DNA of 64,000 nt from Desulfitibacter sp. BRH_c19 (lineage in GTDB: Bacteria > Bacillota > DSM-16504 > Desulfitibacterales > Desulfitibacteraceae), in assembly GCA_001515945.1 (NCBI GenBank), contig LOER01000016.1, forward strand, positions 1 through 64,000, given 5' to 3'. A program made the translations under genes and the position numbers. Positions 34,537-42,618 of this stretch are shown in pieces. Below the pieces are notes generated by a model that had not been told where the DNA came from, ran no database searches, and saw only the letters and a list, made by a program, of their open reading frames with translations. Each line of letters opens with the position of its first letter. Within the stretch, counting starts at the first letter, position 1.

Positions 34537-34724
34537 TAAACAGGATTCTTTATTCAGGTGGAGTTTTGACTCCATCTAAATATTTAGAAACCGTTATCCA
34601 GGGGCTTAGTACCACTTATCTCCCACCTACGCCATTAGGTCTAGCATTGTGATTTTTGCAATGCGTAGAAATACCAGTGCAAAGCAAGAGGTGGGAGTCT
34701 TAATGGTAGTTAGCCATCGGATAA
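34536..34724 (+). ncRNA. Structured RNA, copy B (unrecognised family)
   Basis: This copy of about 189 nt matches the RNA at 24168-24349 from ATAAACAGGATTCTT to CATCGGATAAA. Helices are the AGGTGGAG/CTCCATCT hairpin (loop TTTTGA), the long-range TTATCC/GGATAA (34594-34599 with 34719-34724), TACCA/TGGTA (34610-34614 with 34704-34708) and CTCCCACCT/AGGTGGGAG (34620-34628 with 34689-34697). It also has an extra hairpin GCATTG/CAATGC absent from copy A. Paired positions differ from copy A in a compensating way. It starts at the last base of the spoVM stop codon and ends before a strong terminator. Confidence 0.75.
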
Positions 34725-34786
34725 AAAGTTGGCTTGAGCCAGTACATGTGTGGCGCCAAGTATAAGTTATCTCTGATAGTGTAAAT

Positions 34787-34826
34787 AAAAGGGAGGGCAG
34801 TTTGTATAAGCTGCCCTCCCTTTTAT
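34787..34826. terminator. Strong bidirectional terminator after RNA copy B
   Basis: A 14-bp stem AAAAGGGAGGGCAG/CTGCCCTCCCTTTT with a 10-nt loop ends the plus-strand spoVM/RNA unit and the minus-strand gene ending at 34832. A smaller hairpin TTGGC/GCCAA lies between (34729-34759). Confidence 0.9.
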
Positions 34827-34831
34827 TAGAT

Positions 34832-35224
34832 TTATTTTTCTGACACTCCAAAAATACCTCCAAGAGCTCCTGCCACTAGACATAATCCTAACTGCTTAGA
34901 AATTGCTCCAAGAGTTATGGCTGTTCCATCAAAGATTGCAATTATGCCTGTCAGAACAAAAAATGCTAAACCAACACTGGCTCCAAATAGAAGACCCTTT
35001 GCTCCAACACTTCTAGCTGTAACACGCCCGCCCCAAAAAACACTAACTACTATTATCACAGCAGACAAAGCAGAAAGCATGGTTTCCTGCATTGGAGTGA
35101 AGAAAAAGATTATACCAAGAATTACTGAAAATGCTATTGCAAGTATGATACTGCTGAGCAAACCATTTAAAATAGGATGAAATTTAAAGGTATTGATTTT
35201 TGGTATATTTTTAAGAGATGGCAT
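34832..35224 (-). CDS. TIGR04086 family membrane protein (YrzE-like)
   Basis: This 130-residue protein has four predicted membrane helices in two pairs (about residues 18-42, 48-66, 76-94 and 103-125) and the glycine-rich VFWGGRVTARSVGAKGLLFGASVG segment typical of TIGR04086. Members occur in endospore formers and their function is unknown. GGGAGGTT lies upstream on the minus strand. It is monocistronic and convergent with the spoVM/RNA unit. Confidence 0.85.
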   Translation of the reverse strand: MPSLKNIPKINTFKFHPILNGLLSSIILAIAFSVILGIIFFFTPMQETMLSALSAVIIVVSVFWGGRVTARSVGAKGLLFGASVGLAFFVLTGIIAIFDGTAITLGAISKQLGLCLVAGALGGIFGVSEK

Positions 35225-35399
35225 TTTAAAACCTCCCTAAAACATATTTTGTTAGATTGTATGCTTTAAATCAATAATTATGCTTTTTAAATCTTAAATT
35301 CACTAATTGATTGAGAGGTTTTTTATTATTTGATGTCGAATTCAATATGTAATTTATATTATATAAACTTATTAAAATATCTTTTGGAGGAGCTAGTCT

Positions 35400-36371
35400 A
35401 TGAAAATTGGATACCCAGCAACACTAACTTATTATTCTCATTTTCCATTATGGAAAAGCTTTTTTATGAGCCTTGGGCACGAGGTGATTACTTCTCCAAA
35501 AACATCAAAAAATATTTTGGAGAGTGGTGTTAAAGATACAGTTACAGATGCATGTATCCCTATTAAGATACTCCATGGACACGTTAGTTCCCTAAAAGAA
35601 AAGGTTGATGTTATCTTTATCCCAAGAATGGTAAGTATTGTTAAAAACGAAACCTTTTGTCCCAAGTTTTTAGGTCTACCAGAAATGGTAAAATACTCCA
35701 TAGATGATCTTCCAGAAATTATGTCTCCCCAAATTGAGTTAAAAAGGGGATTTTGGCAAATTTATAAAGTCTTAAAATCTGTAGGGTTACAGTTAGGGGC
35801 AACAAAAAATCAGGTTTTCAAGGCAATAATAGTAGCTATGAAAAATCATTTGAAATATCAAAAGTTATTACTTGCTGGTGTTTTTCCCAGAGAAGCAATA
35901 GATATTATAGATGGAATAAAAACCCCTAAGTTTAGTGAGCCAATCAAAAGTATTAATCTCGCTGTTTTAGGCTATCCATATCAAGTCTATGATTCATATA
36001 TTACTGTAAACCTGTTAGAAAACCTTGAAAAGATGGGTGTTAACATCTGGACTTGTGAAATGGTATCAGATAAAACACAAAAAAAATATAAAAATCTACT
36101 TCCAAAAAAGTTATTCTGGTATTACAGTAATTTGGTTATGAGGTGTACTTATTACTACTTAACGGAAAAGAAGGTTGATGGCATTATTCATATAACTGCT
36201 TTTGGTTGCGGTCCTGATGCAATGCTGGATAAATTAATGGAATTAGAATCTAAAAGCCACAAAGTCCCATTTATAAACATTACAATTGATGAACATACTG
36301 GAGAGGCCGGAATCCTTACAAGGTTAGAAGCTTTTATAGATATATTAAAAATACGGAGGGGTTATAGTTGA
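35400..36371 (+). CDS. DUF2229 / CoA-dehydratase-activase-related protein
   Basis: This 323-residue protein has the DUF2229 fold found in large acyl-CoA dehydratase activase proteins. It opens MKIGYPATLTYY, then has GHEVITSPKTS, the cysteine in TDACIPIKILHGH, a second in NETFCPKF and a third in HITAFGCGPDAM, followed by ITIDEHTGEAGILTRLEAF. These cysteines likely hold an iron-sulfur cluster, as in HgdB-type or double-cubane proteins. It is the first of three overlapping genes. The natural substrate is unknown. GGAGGAGC lies before the ATG. Confidence 0.85.
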   Translation: MKIGYPATLTYYSHFPLWKSFFMSLGHEVITSPKTSKNILESGVKDTVTDACIPIKILHGHVSSLKEKVDVIFIPRMVSIVKNETFCPKFLGLPEMVKYSIDDLPEIMSPQIELKRGFWQIYKVLKSVGLQLGATKNQVFKAIIVAMKNHLKYQKLLLAGVFPREAIDIIDGIKTPKFSEPIKSINLAVLGYPYQVYDSYITVNLLENLEKMGVNIWTCEMVSDKTQKKYKNLLPKKLFWYYSNLVMRCTYYYLTEKKVDGIIHITAFGCGPDAMLDKLMELESKSHKVPFINITIDEHTGEAGILTRLEAFIDILKIRRGYS

Positions 36372-37477
36372 AAGTTTCATTTCCACGCATGGGAACTTCA
36401 CATATAGCTTTTAAGCATTTCGTTGAAAGATTAGGTCACGAAGTTATCATTCCTCCTACTCCTAGCAAGCAAACTTTAAGCTATGGGGTTCAGTATTCAC
36501 CTGAATTTGCATGCATACCATTTAAGGTTCTTCTGGGTACATATGTAGAAGTTCTAGAAAAAGGAGCTGAAATGATTATTTCTTCTGGTGGCCATGGCCC
36601 TTGTCGAGCGGGACTTTATGGAATGCTACATGAGAAAATATTAAAAAATGCTGGTTATGATTTTGAAATGGTTACTCTAGATGCTCCTCTTAGAAATTTA
36701 AAGGATTTTATAAGTAAAATAAACCGCATTATCAAACCAAATAAAATTGGTTGGTATCAGTTTTACCAAGAATTTAAATTCGGCTGGGCTAAACTTAAAG
36801 TTTTAGATGAAGTTGACGCTTATTCACATAAAATCAGACCATACGAGGTAAAAATAGGACAAACTACAAAACAATTTCAAGCAGTACTAAAGTTGATAAC
36901 CGAAGCACAGACAATAAATGAAATAGATGAAGCAAAACACCAAAGTCTGAAACTATTGGATTCTGTAGAACAAGATAGAACAAAAACACCCCTCAAAGTA
37001 GGAATAATAGGAGAAATATACGTTGTAATAGAGCCCTTTATGAACTTTGATATCCAAGTTTTACTTGGGGAGATGGGAGTTGAAACACACCGTTCCATTT
37101 ACTTAACCCAGTGGACAAAAGACAATGTAGTAACTGATCAAGGAGAATTAGATGTAATAGCATGTGCACCTCCGTATCTAAATCAAAAGATTGGTGGCCA
37201 CGGTATAAATTCCATAGGAGAAACTGTACTATATTCAAAAAAAGGGTATGATGGAGTTATACAATTAGCTCCTTTTACTTGTATTCCAGAAATTGTTGCA
37301 AAAAGTATAATGCCTCAGGTTTCTAAGGATTTCAGAATTCCAGTCCTTTCTTTAACGATAGATGAGCAAACTGCAAGAGCAGGAGTTCAAACCAGGCTTG
37401 AAGCATTTATTGATTTAATGCTACATCAAAGGTCTGCCAAAGGAGGAAACCCACGTGAAGTGCTTATTGGGAATTGA
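36368..37477 (+). CDS. 2-hydroxyacyl-CoA dehydratase-like (HgdB-fold) protein
   Basis: This 369-residue paralogous-fold partner opens KVSFPRMGTSHIAFKH and has GHEVIIPPTPS, EFACIPFKVLLG, SSGGHGPCRAG, DVIACAPPY, GVIQLAPFTCIPEIV and LSLTIDEQTARAGVQTRLEAF. Cysteines in these motifs are placed like cluster ligands. The start is TTG at 36368, overlapping the previous stop (TTGA) behind GGAGGGG. It probably forms a complex with the upstream DUF2229 protein that accepts electrons from the activase encoded next. It is not a recognised dehydratase of a known substrate. Confidence 0.83.
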   Translation: MKVSFPRMGTSHIAFKHFVERLGHEVIIPPTPSKQTLSYGVQYSPEFACIPFKVLLGTYVEVLEKGAEMIISSGGHGPCRAGLYGMLHEKILKNAGYDFEMVTLDAPLRNLKDFISKINRIIKPNKIGWYQFYQEFKFGWAKLKVLDEVDAYSHKIRPYEVKIGQTTKQFQAVLKLITEAQTINEIDEAKHQSLKLLDSVEQDRTKTPLKVGIIGEIYVVIEPFMNFDIQVLLGEMGVETHRSIYLTQWTKDNVVTDQGELDVIACAPPYLNQKIGGHGINSIGETVLYSKKGYDGVIQLAPFTCIPEIVAKSIMPQVSKDFRIPVLSLTIDEQTARAGVQTRLEAFIDLMLHQRSAKGGNPREVLIGN

Positions 37478-38417
37478 TGTAGGATCTGTAAGTACAAATA
37501 TTGTAGTTTTAGATGAAGATCTTCAAGTTGCAGATTCTCTTTATTTACGAACTCAAGGCAACCCTATAAACGCCATTACCAAGGGCCTTAAGCTTATTGA
37601 AGAAAAGCTACCTAACAATGTTGAAATAATAGGTGTAGGAACTACGGGTAGTGGCAGGATTTTAGCAGGTGTTATTACTGGGGCCGATATAATAAAAAAC
37701 GAGATTACTGCCCATGCAGTAGCGGCATCTATGGAGGTTCCAGATGCACAAACAGTAATAGAAGTTGGTGGTCAGGATTCTAAGATCATTATTTTAAGAG
37801 ATGGAATAGTAGTAGACTTTGCAATGAATACGGTATGTGCCGCAGGTACTGGATCTTTCTTGGACCAACAAGCATCACGCCTAGGAATACCTATAGAGAA
37901 TTTTGGAGCGATGGCATTAAACGCTACTGTACCGGTTAGAATAGCTGGTAGATGTACGGTTTTTGCTGAATCCGATATGATACATAAGCAACAGATGGGC
38001 CATAAAAAGGAAGATATTATTAAAGGATTATGCGACGCCCTTGTAAGAAATTATTTAAACAATGTTGGAAAAGGAAAAGAGATATATCCGACCATTGTGT
38101 TTCAAGGAGGTGTAGCTGCTAATAAAGGGATTCATAAAGCCTTTGAAGATCAACTTAAAAAGGAAGTTATTATTCCTACTCATTTTGATGTTATGGGTGC
38201 CATTGGTGCAGGACTGCTTGCCTTTCACCATATTAAATCACACAATAGAGGTTCCAAGTTTAAAGGGTTCCAGGTTTCCGATTTAAAATATGAAACCTCT
38301 AGCTTTGAATGTACTGGATGCTCAAACCTCTGCGAAGTAATAAACATTACAAACAACAATGACGTTATTGCTAGGTGGGGTAGTAGATGCGGTAAATGGG
38401 AAACACTAGTAACTTAA
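37455..38417 (+). CDS. Acyl-CoA dehydratase activase (BadF/BcrA/HgdC ATPase)
   Basis: This 320-residue ASKHA-fold ATPase has the phosphate loop LLGIDVGSVSTNIVV, VGTTGSGR, VIEVGGQDSKII, and the [4Fe-4S]-binding cysteines in NTVCAAGTGSFLDQQ and AGRCTVFAESD. The C-terminus adds an unusual ECTGCSNLCEV plus SRCGKWE cysteine tail. Such proteins use ATP to push a single low-potential electron into a partner. The start is GTG 37455 behind AAAGGAGG, overlapping the upstream gene by 23 bp. The tail cysteines may bind an extra cluster. Confidence 0.9.
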   Translation: MKCLLGIDVGSVSTNIVVLDEDLQVADSLYLRTQGNPINAITKGLKLIEEKLPNNVEIIGVGTTGSGRILAGVITGADIIKNEITAHAVAASMEVPDAQTVIEVGGQDSKIIILRDGIVVDFAMNTVCAAGTGSFLDQQASRLGIPIENFGAMALNATVPVRIAGRCTVFAESDMIHKQQMGHKKEDIIKGLCDALVRNYLNNVGKGKEIYPTIVFQGGVAANKGIHKAFEDQLKKEVIIPTHFDVMGAIGAGLLAFHHIKSHNRGSKFKGFQVSDLKYETSSFECTGCSNLCEVINITNNNDVIARWGSRCGKWETLVT

Positions 38418-38442
38418 AAAGATTACTAAGTCTACTGATTAA

Positions 38443-38458
38443 AGAACTTACGTTCTTT
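38443..38458 (+). other. Small hairpin upstream of the first Fur gene
   Basis: An inverted repeat around AAGAAC TTAC GTTCTT sits in the 73-bp gap before the Fur gene. It is too short and lacks a T tract for a terminator. An operator is possible but not shown. Confidence 0.3.
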
Positions 38459-38490
38459 GATAAGTAAATACGTATAAAGGAGTAACTAAA

Positions 38491-38922
38491 GTGAAACAGT
38501 CTTTAGAAGTAATTTGTAAAAAACTACAAGGAAAGGACTATAAACTCACTCCGCAACGGAAAATTATTCTAAAAGTATTTTTGGAAAATGAACAGGATCA
38601 TCTTAGTGCTGAAGACATTTATCAAATGGTAAAACATCATTATCCAGAAATCGGTCTCGCCACAGTATACAGAACCCTCGATTTACTAGCAGATATGGAA
38701 GTGCTACAGAAAATGAATTTTGATGATGGCAAGGCTCGTTATGAATTCTCTAGTCACAATGAGCACCATCATCACCACTTAATCTGCTTAAGATGTAGCA
38801 AAGTAATTGAATTTAATGATGATTTACTTGATGTGTTGGAAAGAGCAATTTCCGAGAAAAAGAACTTTGACGTAATCAATCATGAATTAAAGTTTTTTGG
38901 TTATTGTTCAGAATGCAAATAG
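38491..38922 (+). CDS. Fur-family metalloregulator, paralogue 1
   Basis: This 143-residue protein has a winged helix (residues 15-80, with LTPQRKIILKVF and ATVYRTLDLL) and a dimerisation domain with the histidine cluster EHHHHHLIC, a C-x2-C zinc pair (CLRC) and a second pair near the end (CSEC). That is the typical Fur/PerR/Zur layout. The regulated metal or peroxide signal cannot be told. A closely similar paralogue is at 61335-61775. GTG start behind AAAGGAG. It is separated from folE by a terminator. Confidence 0.93.
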   Translation: MKQSLEVICKKLQGKDYKLTPQRKIILKVFLENEQDHLSAEDIYQMVKHHYPEIGLATVYRTLDLLADMEVLQKMNFDDGKARYEFSSHNEHHHHHLICLRCSKVIEFNDDLLDVLERAISEKKNFDVINHELKFFGYCSECK

Positions 38923-38928
38923 TACTGA

Positions 38929-38973
38929 GGCTTATGCCAAATATTACAGTCTTGGCATAAGCCAATTTTTTTT
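38929..38973 (+). terminator. Rho-independent terminator after Fur paralogue 1
   Basis: A 12-bp stem GGCTTATGCCAA/TTGGCATAAGCC is followed by AATTTTTTTT. Confidence 0.92.
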
Positions 38974-38982
38974 GTAGTATGT

Positions 38983-39012
38983 TTGAATTATTAAAAGCAT
39001 TTCTGGTATAAT
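38983..39012 (+). promoter_or_regulatory. Promoter of folE
   Basis: TTGAAT (38983-38988), an 18-bp spacer and TATAAT (39007-39012) with a TGg extension, 48 bp before the ATG. Confidence 0.8.
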
Positions 39013-39059
39013 ACAACATGCAAGCATAATAAAGACATACGACTTAGGAGGTTAAAATA

Positions 39060-39626
39060 ATGGACAGAGAAAAAATAGCTAAAGGTGTCAGACTAATACT
39101 TGAAGCAATCGGAGAAGATCCGCAACGAGAAGGCCTTCTAGACACTCCTGACAGAGTTGCAAGAATGTATGAAGAAATTTTTTGTGGCCTTAAACAGGAT
39201 GCTGACAAACACCTAAATGTACTATTTAATGAAGACCATGAGGAAATGATTCTCGTAAAGGATATTCCAATATATTCTATGTGTGAACATCACCTCTTAC
39301 CTTTTTATGGTTACGCTCATGTTGCTTATATATCAAAAAACGGTAAAGTAACTGGTTTAAGCAAGTTAGCTAGAGTAGTAGAAACCTTTGCAAAAAGACC
39401 TCAATTGCAAGAAAGATTAACTAGTCAGGTAGCTGATACACTTATGGACAAGCTAACCCCTCGTGGTGTGATGGTTGTGATTGAGGCAGAGCATATGTGT
39501 ATGACAATGCGAGGAATAAAAAAGGCCGGTTCTATGACACTTACTAGTGCTGTAAGAGGAATTTTTAAGACAAATGAAGCTACTAGAGCTGAAGGCTTCT
39601 CATTAATTAGGGGAGGCCGACATTAA
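39060..39626 (+). CDS. folE: GTP cyclohydrolase I (type IA)
   Basis: This 188-residue enzyme converts GTP to dihydroneopterin triphosphate, the first step of folate synthesis. Zinc ligands are visible in [11 protein letters not shown] and [13 protein letters not shown], with TPDRVARMY and [23 protein letters not shown] as family hallmarks. Folate demand is high in a Wood-Ljungdahl organism. The gene is followed 30 bp later by a small DUF4264 ORF in the same direction. CTTAGGAGG lies before the ATG. Confidence 0.96.
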   Translation: MDREKIAKGVRLILEAIGEDPQREGLLDTPDRVARMYEEIFCGLKQDADKHLNVLFNEDHEEMILVKDIPIYSMCEHHLLPFYGYAHVAYISKNGKVTGLSKLARVVETFAKRPQLQERLTSQVADTLMDKLTPRGVMVVIEAEHMCMTMRGIKKAGSMTLTSAVRGIFKTNEATRAEGFSLIRGGRH

Positions 39627-39656
39627 CGTATCCAATTTTAGTGGAGGCATCAAAAA

Positions 39657-39830
39657 GTGGAATCTAATGATAAATTAACAATGATTGCATCTCTAACTAT
39701 TCAAGAAAGTGACGATTTTTATAAAATAGTTGACTTTCTAAATAGGACTCTAAAAGAGCAAGGAGTATTGTTTGGTTTAAAAAAAATTAAAGATGAACCA
39801 AAGATGACTCTATATATTTATAAACTATAA
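39657..39830 (+). CDS. Small DUF4264 (YpmA-like) protein
   Basis: This 57-residue ORF has a GTG start at 39657 behind GTGGAGG. It has a SDDFYKIVDFLNRTLKEQGV core and a strand ending MTLYIYKL, which fits the short YpmA/DUF4264 family of Firmicutes (function unknown). It lies directly downstream of folE, probably in one operon. Codon use and the ribosome site look genuine. Confidence 0.7.
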   Translation: MESNDKLTMIASLTIQESDDFYKIVDFLNRTLKEQGVLFGLKKIKDEPKMTLYIYKL

Positions 39831-39905
39831 AGTTACACTAATACAACCTCTCTTTCATATGATAAAGCAAGCAAAACAGTCTTGGCTTTTTTGGGGGAGG
39901 TTAGA

Positions 39906-40103
39906 GTGAAATTTTTGGAATGTTGTTTTATATGTCATAGGGACTTAAACAATGAAGAGTGGCAAATACTTGTGGTATATAATCAAAGTGTAGTGTTAAG
40001 ATGTCCTCACTGTAAATCTATTCACAACTGCTCTGCTGACGGAACAGTATTAATATACAACCATGAATCAGGAGGAAACGATGCAAATTCTTATAACCAA
40101 TGA
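39906..40103 (+). CDS. Small zinc-ribbon protein upstream of surE
   Basis: This ORF of about 65 residues begins at GTG 39906 behind GGGGGAGG; an in-frame ATG at 39882 precedes that site. It has a CCFICHRD pair and a second pair RCPHCKSIH, consistent with a zinc ribbon. It overlaps surE by 23 bp. It resembles in size and pattern the small protein at 45915-46100. Function is not known. Confidence 0.6.
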   Translation: MKFLECCFICHRDLNNEEWQILVVYNQSVVLRCPHCKSIHNCSADGTVLIYNHESGGNDANSYNQ

Positions 40104-40842
40104 TGATGGGATAGAAGCCTTAGGAATAAATGAACTTCGAAAGGAGCTCAGTACTCTTGGAAGTATAACAGTTGTAGCACCCGATAGAGAAAGAAGTGCA
40201 TCAGGACACGGAATTACCATCCACAAACCTTTAAGAGTGCATAAAATGGACTATGAGAATTGTACTGCCTTTGCGGTTTCTGGCACTCCTGCTGACTGTG
40301 TAAAACTTGCAATACAAGAACTTATGGAATTGCCACCTGACATAATTGTTTCCGGAATTAATTCTGGCGCCAATTTAGGAACAGATGTATTATATTCGGG
40401 TACTGTGTCTGCAGCCTTTGAAGGAATTATCGCAGGCATTCCCTCAATAGCAGTTTCTTTAGCATTGAATAAAAAAAGTAATTATAGTATGGCTGCACAA
40501 ATTACTTCTAAAATCATTCAAAAACTTTTAAAAGAAAGACTTCCAGAAGAAACAATACTTAATATAAATGTACCTGATATTGAAACAGACAATAATATTG
40601 AATTTGAAATAACAAAACTCGGTATTAGAAAATATACAGATTCAATTGAAAAGCGAATTGATCCTAGAGGTTACGAGTACTATTGGGTAGGTGGTCAGGT
40701 AATTGATATTGAGTGTACAAAAAATGATAAAATTTGTACCGATATTAGCGCAATTGTTCAAAATAGAGTTTCTATTACTCCAATTCATCTCGACCTAACA
40801 AATTATAGGATAATTAATGAGTTATTAACTTGGAATTTTTAA
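40081..40842 (+). CDS. surE: 5'/3'-nucleotidase SurE
   Basis: This 253-residue survival protein has the metal site ITNDDGIEALG at the N-terminus, APDRERSASGHGITIHKPLR, the GTPADCVKLA loop and SGINSGANLGTDVLYSGTVSAA. It dephosphorylates nucleoside monophosphates. ATG 40081 is chosen because AGGAGG at 40070-40075 precedes it; the ATG 18 bp upstream overlaps that site. It is convergent with spoVB with only 7 bp between and no clear terminator. Confidence 0.95.
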   Translation: MQILITNDDGIEALGINELRKELSTLGSITVVAPDRERSASGHGITIHKPLRVHKMDYENCTAFAVSGTPADCVKLAIQELMELPPDIIVSGINSGANLGTDVLYSGTVSAAFEGIIAGIPSIAVSLALNKKSNYSMAAQITSKIIQKLLKERLPEETILNINVPDIETDNNIEFEITKLGIRKYTDSIEKRIDPRGYEYYWVGGQVIDIECTKNDKICTDISAIVQNRVSITPIHLDLTNYRIINELLTWNF

Positions 40843-40849
40843 TAACTTA

Positions 40850-42379
40850 TTAAATTTTTCTATATTGTTTTATATCGGCGAAGGATACAAGCCCTAAGAC
40901 AAATAAACAAGCTGTATACACTCCAATTCCCACAAGCAAATTCAACATTGTAAAACCAAGGTTATTGCCCCATATCGCAAGATAATGACTAGAGGTAATC
41001 ATAGTAAAAAGCATTATTATAACAGCAATAGTTAATAGAACCAACTTTTTATAATTAACATTAAGCTTAACATAATTAAGTAAATATATCATATTTAAGC
41101 TTGCAACTACCATGGCACTTAGGTTAAATGCAATTGCAGTTCCTTTTATACCTAGGGTTCCAGTTAGCAGGTAAATTCCAGTAAGATTAATAGTTGCACC
41201 AATGACAGAATGCAATAGTAGTATATACATTTTGCCCATACCTTGAATAATGCCCGTTGAAGTCTGTTGTAAATAAATAAAAAGCGCTCCCATAGCCAAA
41301 TATTTTAATGGTATACCCGCATTAGGTGTATTGAAAATTGTTTCACATAATTTTCCTGGAATAGTATAAAAAACTATCACCCACGGACTGCCAGCTAATA
41401 CTGTTATTTTTAATGCTGTCATTGCTCTTTTTTTTACAAGCTTCAGGTTGTTTGCAGCCATAGCTTCTGATATTGCTGGAACCATTGTTATAGCTAAGGA
41501 TACAGTTATTATTGTTGGTAAACCCAATAGAGTCATAGCTATCCCTGTAAACTGTCCAAACAAATCAGTTGCTTCTCTTACTGAAAAACCAGCAACCTGT
41601 AGTCTGTTGGGTATAATTATAGCTTGAGCAGTAAATAGTAAACCAATTACTGCTCTATTTAAGGTTAATGGAATAGACAAGTTGTAAATATTTTTTATTA
41701 TTTCCCAAGTACTACCCTCGTATTTATTTCCGATAGAAATCTGCTCAGTTTTTTTATAATAAATTATCAGAATTATTAGACCTGCAATTTCTCCCATTAC
41801 TGTTCCTACTGCAAGCCCAACTATTGCGTATTCTAGGCCATAGGGTAATAATGCCATTATTGTGCCAACACCAAAAATAAATCGTATTATTTGCTCTATA
41901 ACAGTAGATAGGGCAGATGGAAACATCATTTTTAGTCCTAAAAAATAACCTCTATATGCCGAACTGAAAGCAACAACAATTAATGCAGGTATAAGTGCCA
42001 TGTAAGCCCAATATACTCTTGTATCTGAAAAAAACATTTTAATAAAATATGGCGCCCCTAACCAACTAATGATGGAAATAGTCATAGAGGAGATAAGTAA
42101 AACTCTCAATGCAACCGTAAATATTTTTTTTGCTTCACTATGTTGTTTCAAAGCTATATGTTGAGATATTAGCTTTGATAGTGTTAAGGGTATTCCTGCC
42201 GTGGTAAGCAAAAGTAGAAATGTAAAAGGGGGAAGGACCATTTGAAATAATCCTATTCCCTCAGAACCAATTAGACGTATGGTCCAGACACGATAAACAA
42301 AACCTAGCATTCTATTAATAAAACCAGAAGCTGTAAGGATTAGAGCTCCAAATGCCAAAGAAGTATATCTTTTTTTCAA
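40850..42379 (-). CDS. spoVB: SpoVB-like polysaccharide/lipid II flippase
   Basis: This 509-residue protein has 12-14 predicted membrane helices of the MOP/MATE exporter superfamily, opening with LAFGALILTASGFINRMLGFVYR and IRLIGSEGIGLFQM. SpoVB family members act in spore cortex peptidoglycan synthesis, probably as lipid II flippases. The organism also has spoVM, which supports spore formation. TTGGAGGAT precedes the start on the minus strand. YtgP-type proteins are close relatives and cannot be fully excluded. Confidence 0.88.
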   Translation of the reverse strand: MKKRYTSLAFGALILTASGFINRMLGFVYRVWTIRLIGSEGIGLFQMVLPPFTFLLLLTTAGIPLTLSKLISQHIALKQHSEAKKIFTVALRVLLISSMTISIISWLGAPYFIKMFFSDTRVYWAYMALIPALIVVAFSSAYRGYFLGLKMMFPSALSTVIEQIIRFIFGVGTIMALLPYGLEYAIVGLAVGTVMGEIAGLIILIIYYKKTEQISIGNKYEGSTWEIIKNIYNLSIPLTLNRAVIGLLFTAQAIIIPNRLQVAGFSVREATDLFGQFTGIAMTLLGLPTIITVSLAITMVPAISEAMAANNLKLVKKRAMTALKITVLAGSPWVIVFYTIPGKLCETIFNTPNAGIPLKYLAMGALFIYLQQTSTGIIQGMGKMYILLLHSVIGATINLTGIYLLTGTLGIKGTAIAFNLSAMVVASLNMIYLLNYVKLNVNYKKLVLLTIAVIIMLFTMITSSHYLAIWGNNLGFTMLNLLVGIGVYTACLFVLGLVSFADIKQYRKI

Positions 42380-42477
42380 ATTTTATCCTCCAAGAAGTAG
42401 TAATATCTATATATATATTATTTTAGAAGTAAAAACAGTATGTTTTATTTAGCATAATTGTTTAATTTTAGGAAAAA

Positions 42478-42497
42478 CTTATTGAGAATGACTCATA
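42478..42497. promoter_or_regulatory. Candidate operator dyad in the spoVB/EF-G-like intergenic region
   Basis: TTATTGAGAATGACTCATAA is an imperfect dyad (TTAT.GAG with CTCATAA) in the 239-bp gap between divergent genes. It loosely resembles AT-rich Fur-type boxes. No function is shown. Confidence 0.3.
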
Positions 42498-42539
42498 AAA
42501 AAATAATTGTAACATTTTTTAAAAAATATAAAGGATTTT

Positions 42540-42591
42540 ACTAATAAATCGAAAATATTAATACTAATGTCCATTTTTCGATTTTATTAGT
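42540..42591 (+). other. Long hairpin in the leader of the EF-G paralogue
   Basis: ACTAATAAATCGAAAA (42540-42555) pairs with TTTTCGATTTTATTAGT (42575-42591) with one bulged base and a 19-nt loop. No T tract follows, so it is not a normal terminator. It ends 18 bp before the SD GGAGGAGG of the next gene. Confidence 0.6.
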
Positions 42592-42618
42592 CAAAGTACA
42601 AGTTTAAGGAGGAGGCAT

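Noticed and set aside
34536-34724. RNA copy B as 6S RNA or a riboswitch
   Set aside because: It does not fold as one long rod with a central bubble and shows no known aptamer consensus; downstream there is only a terminator and no regulated gene.
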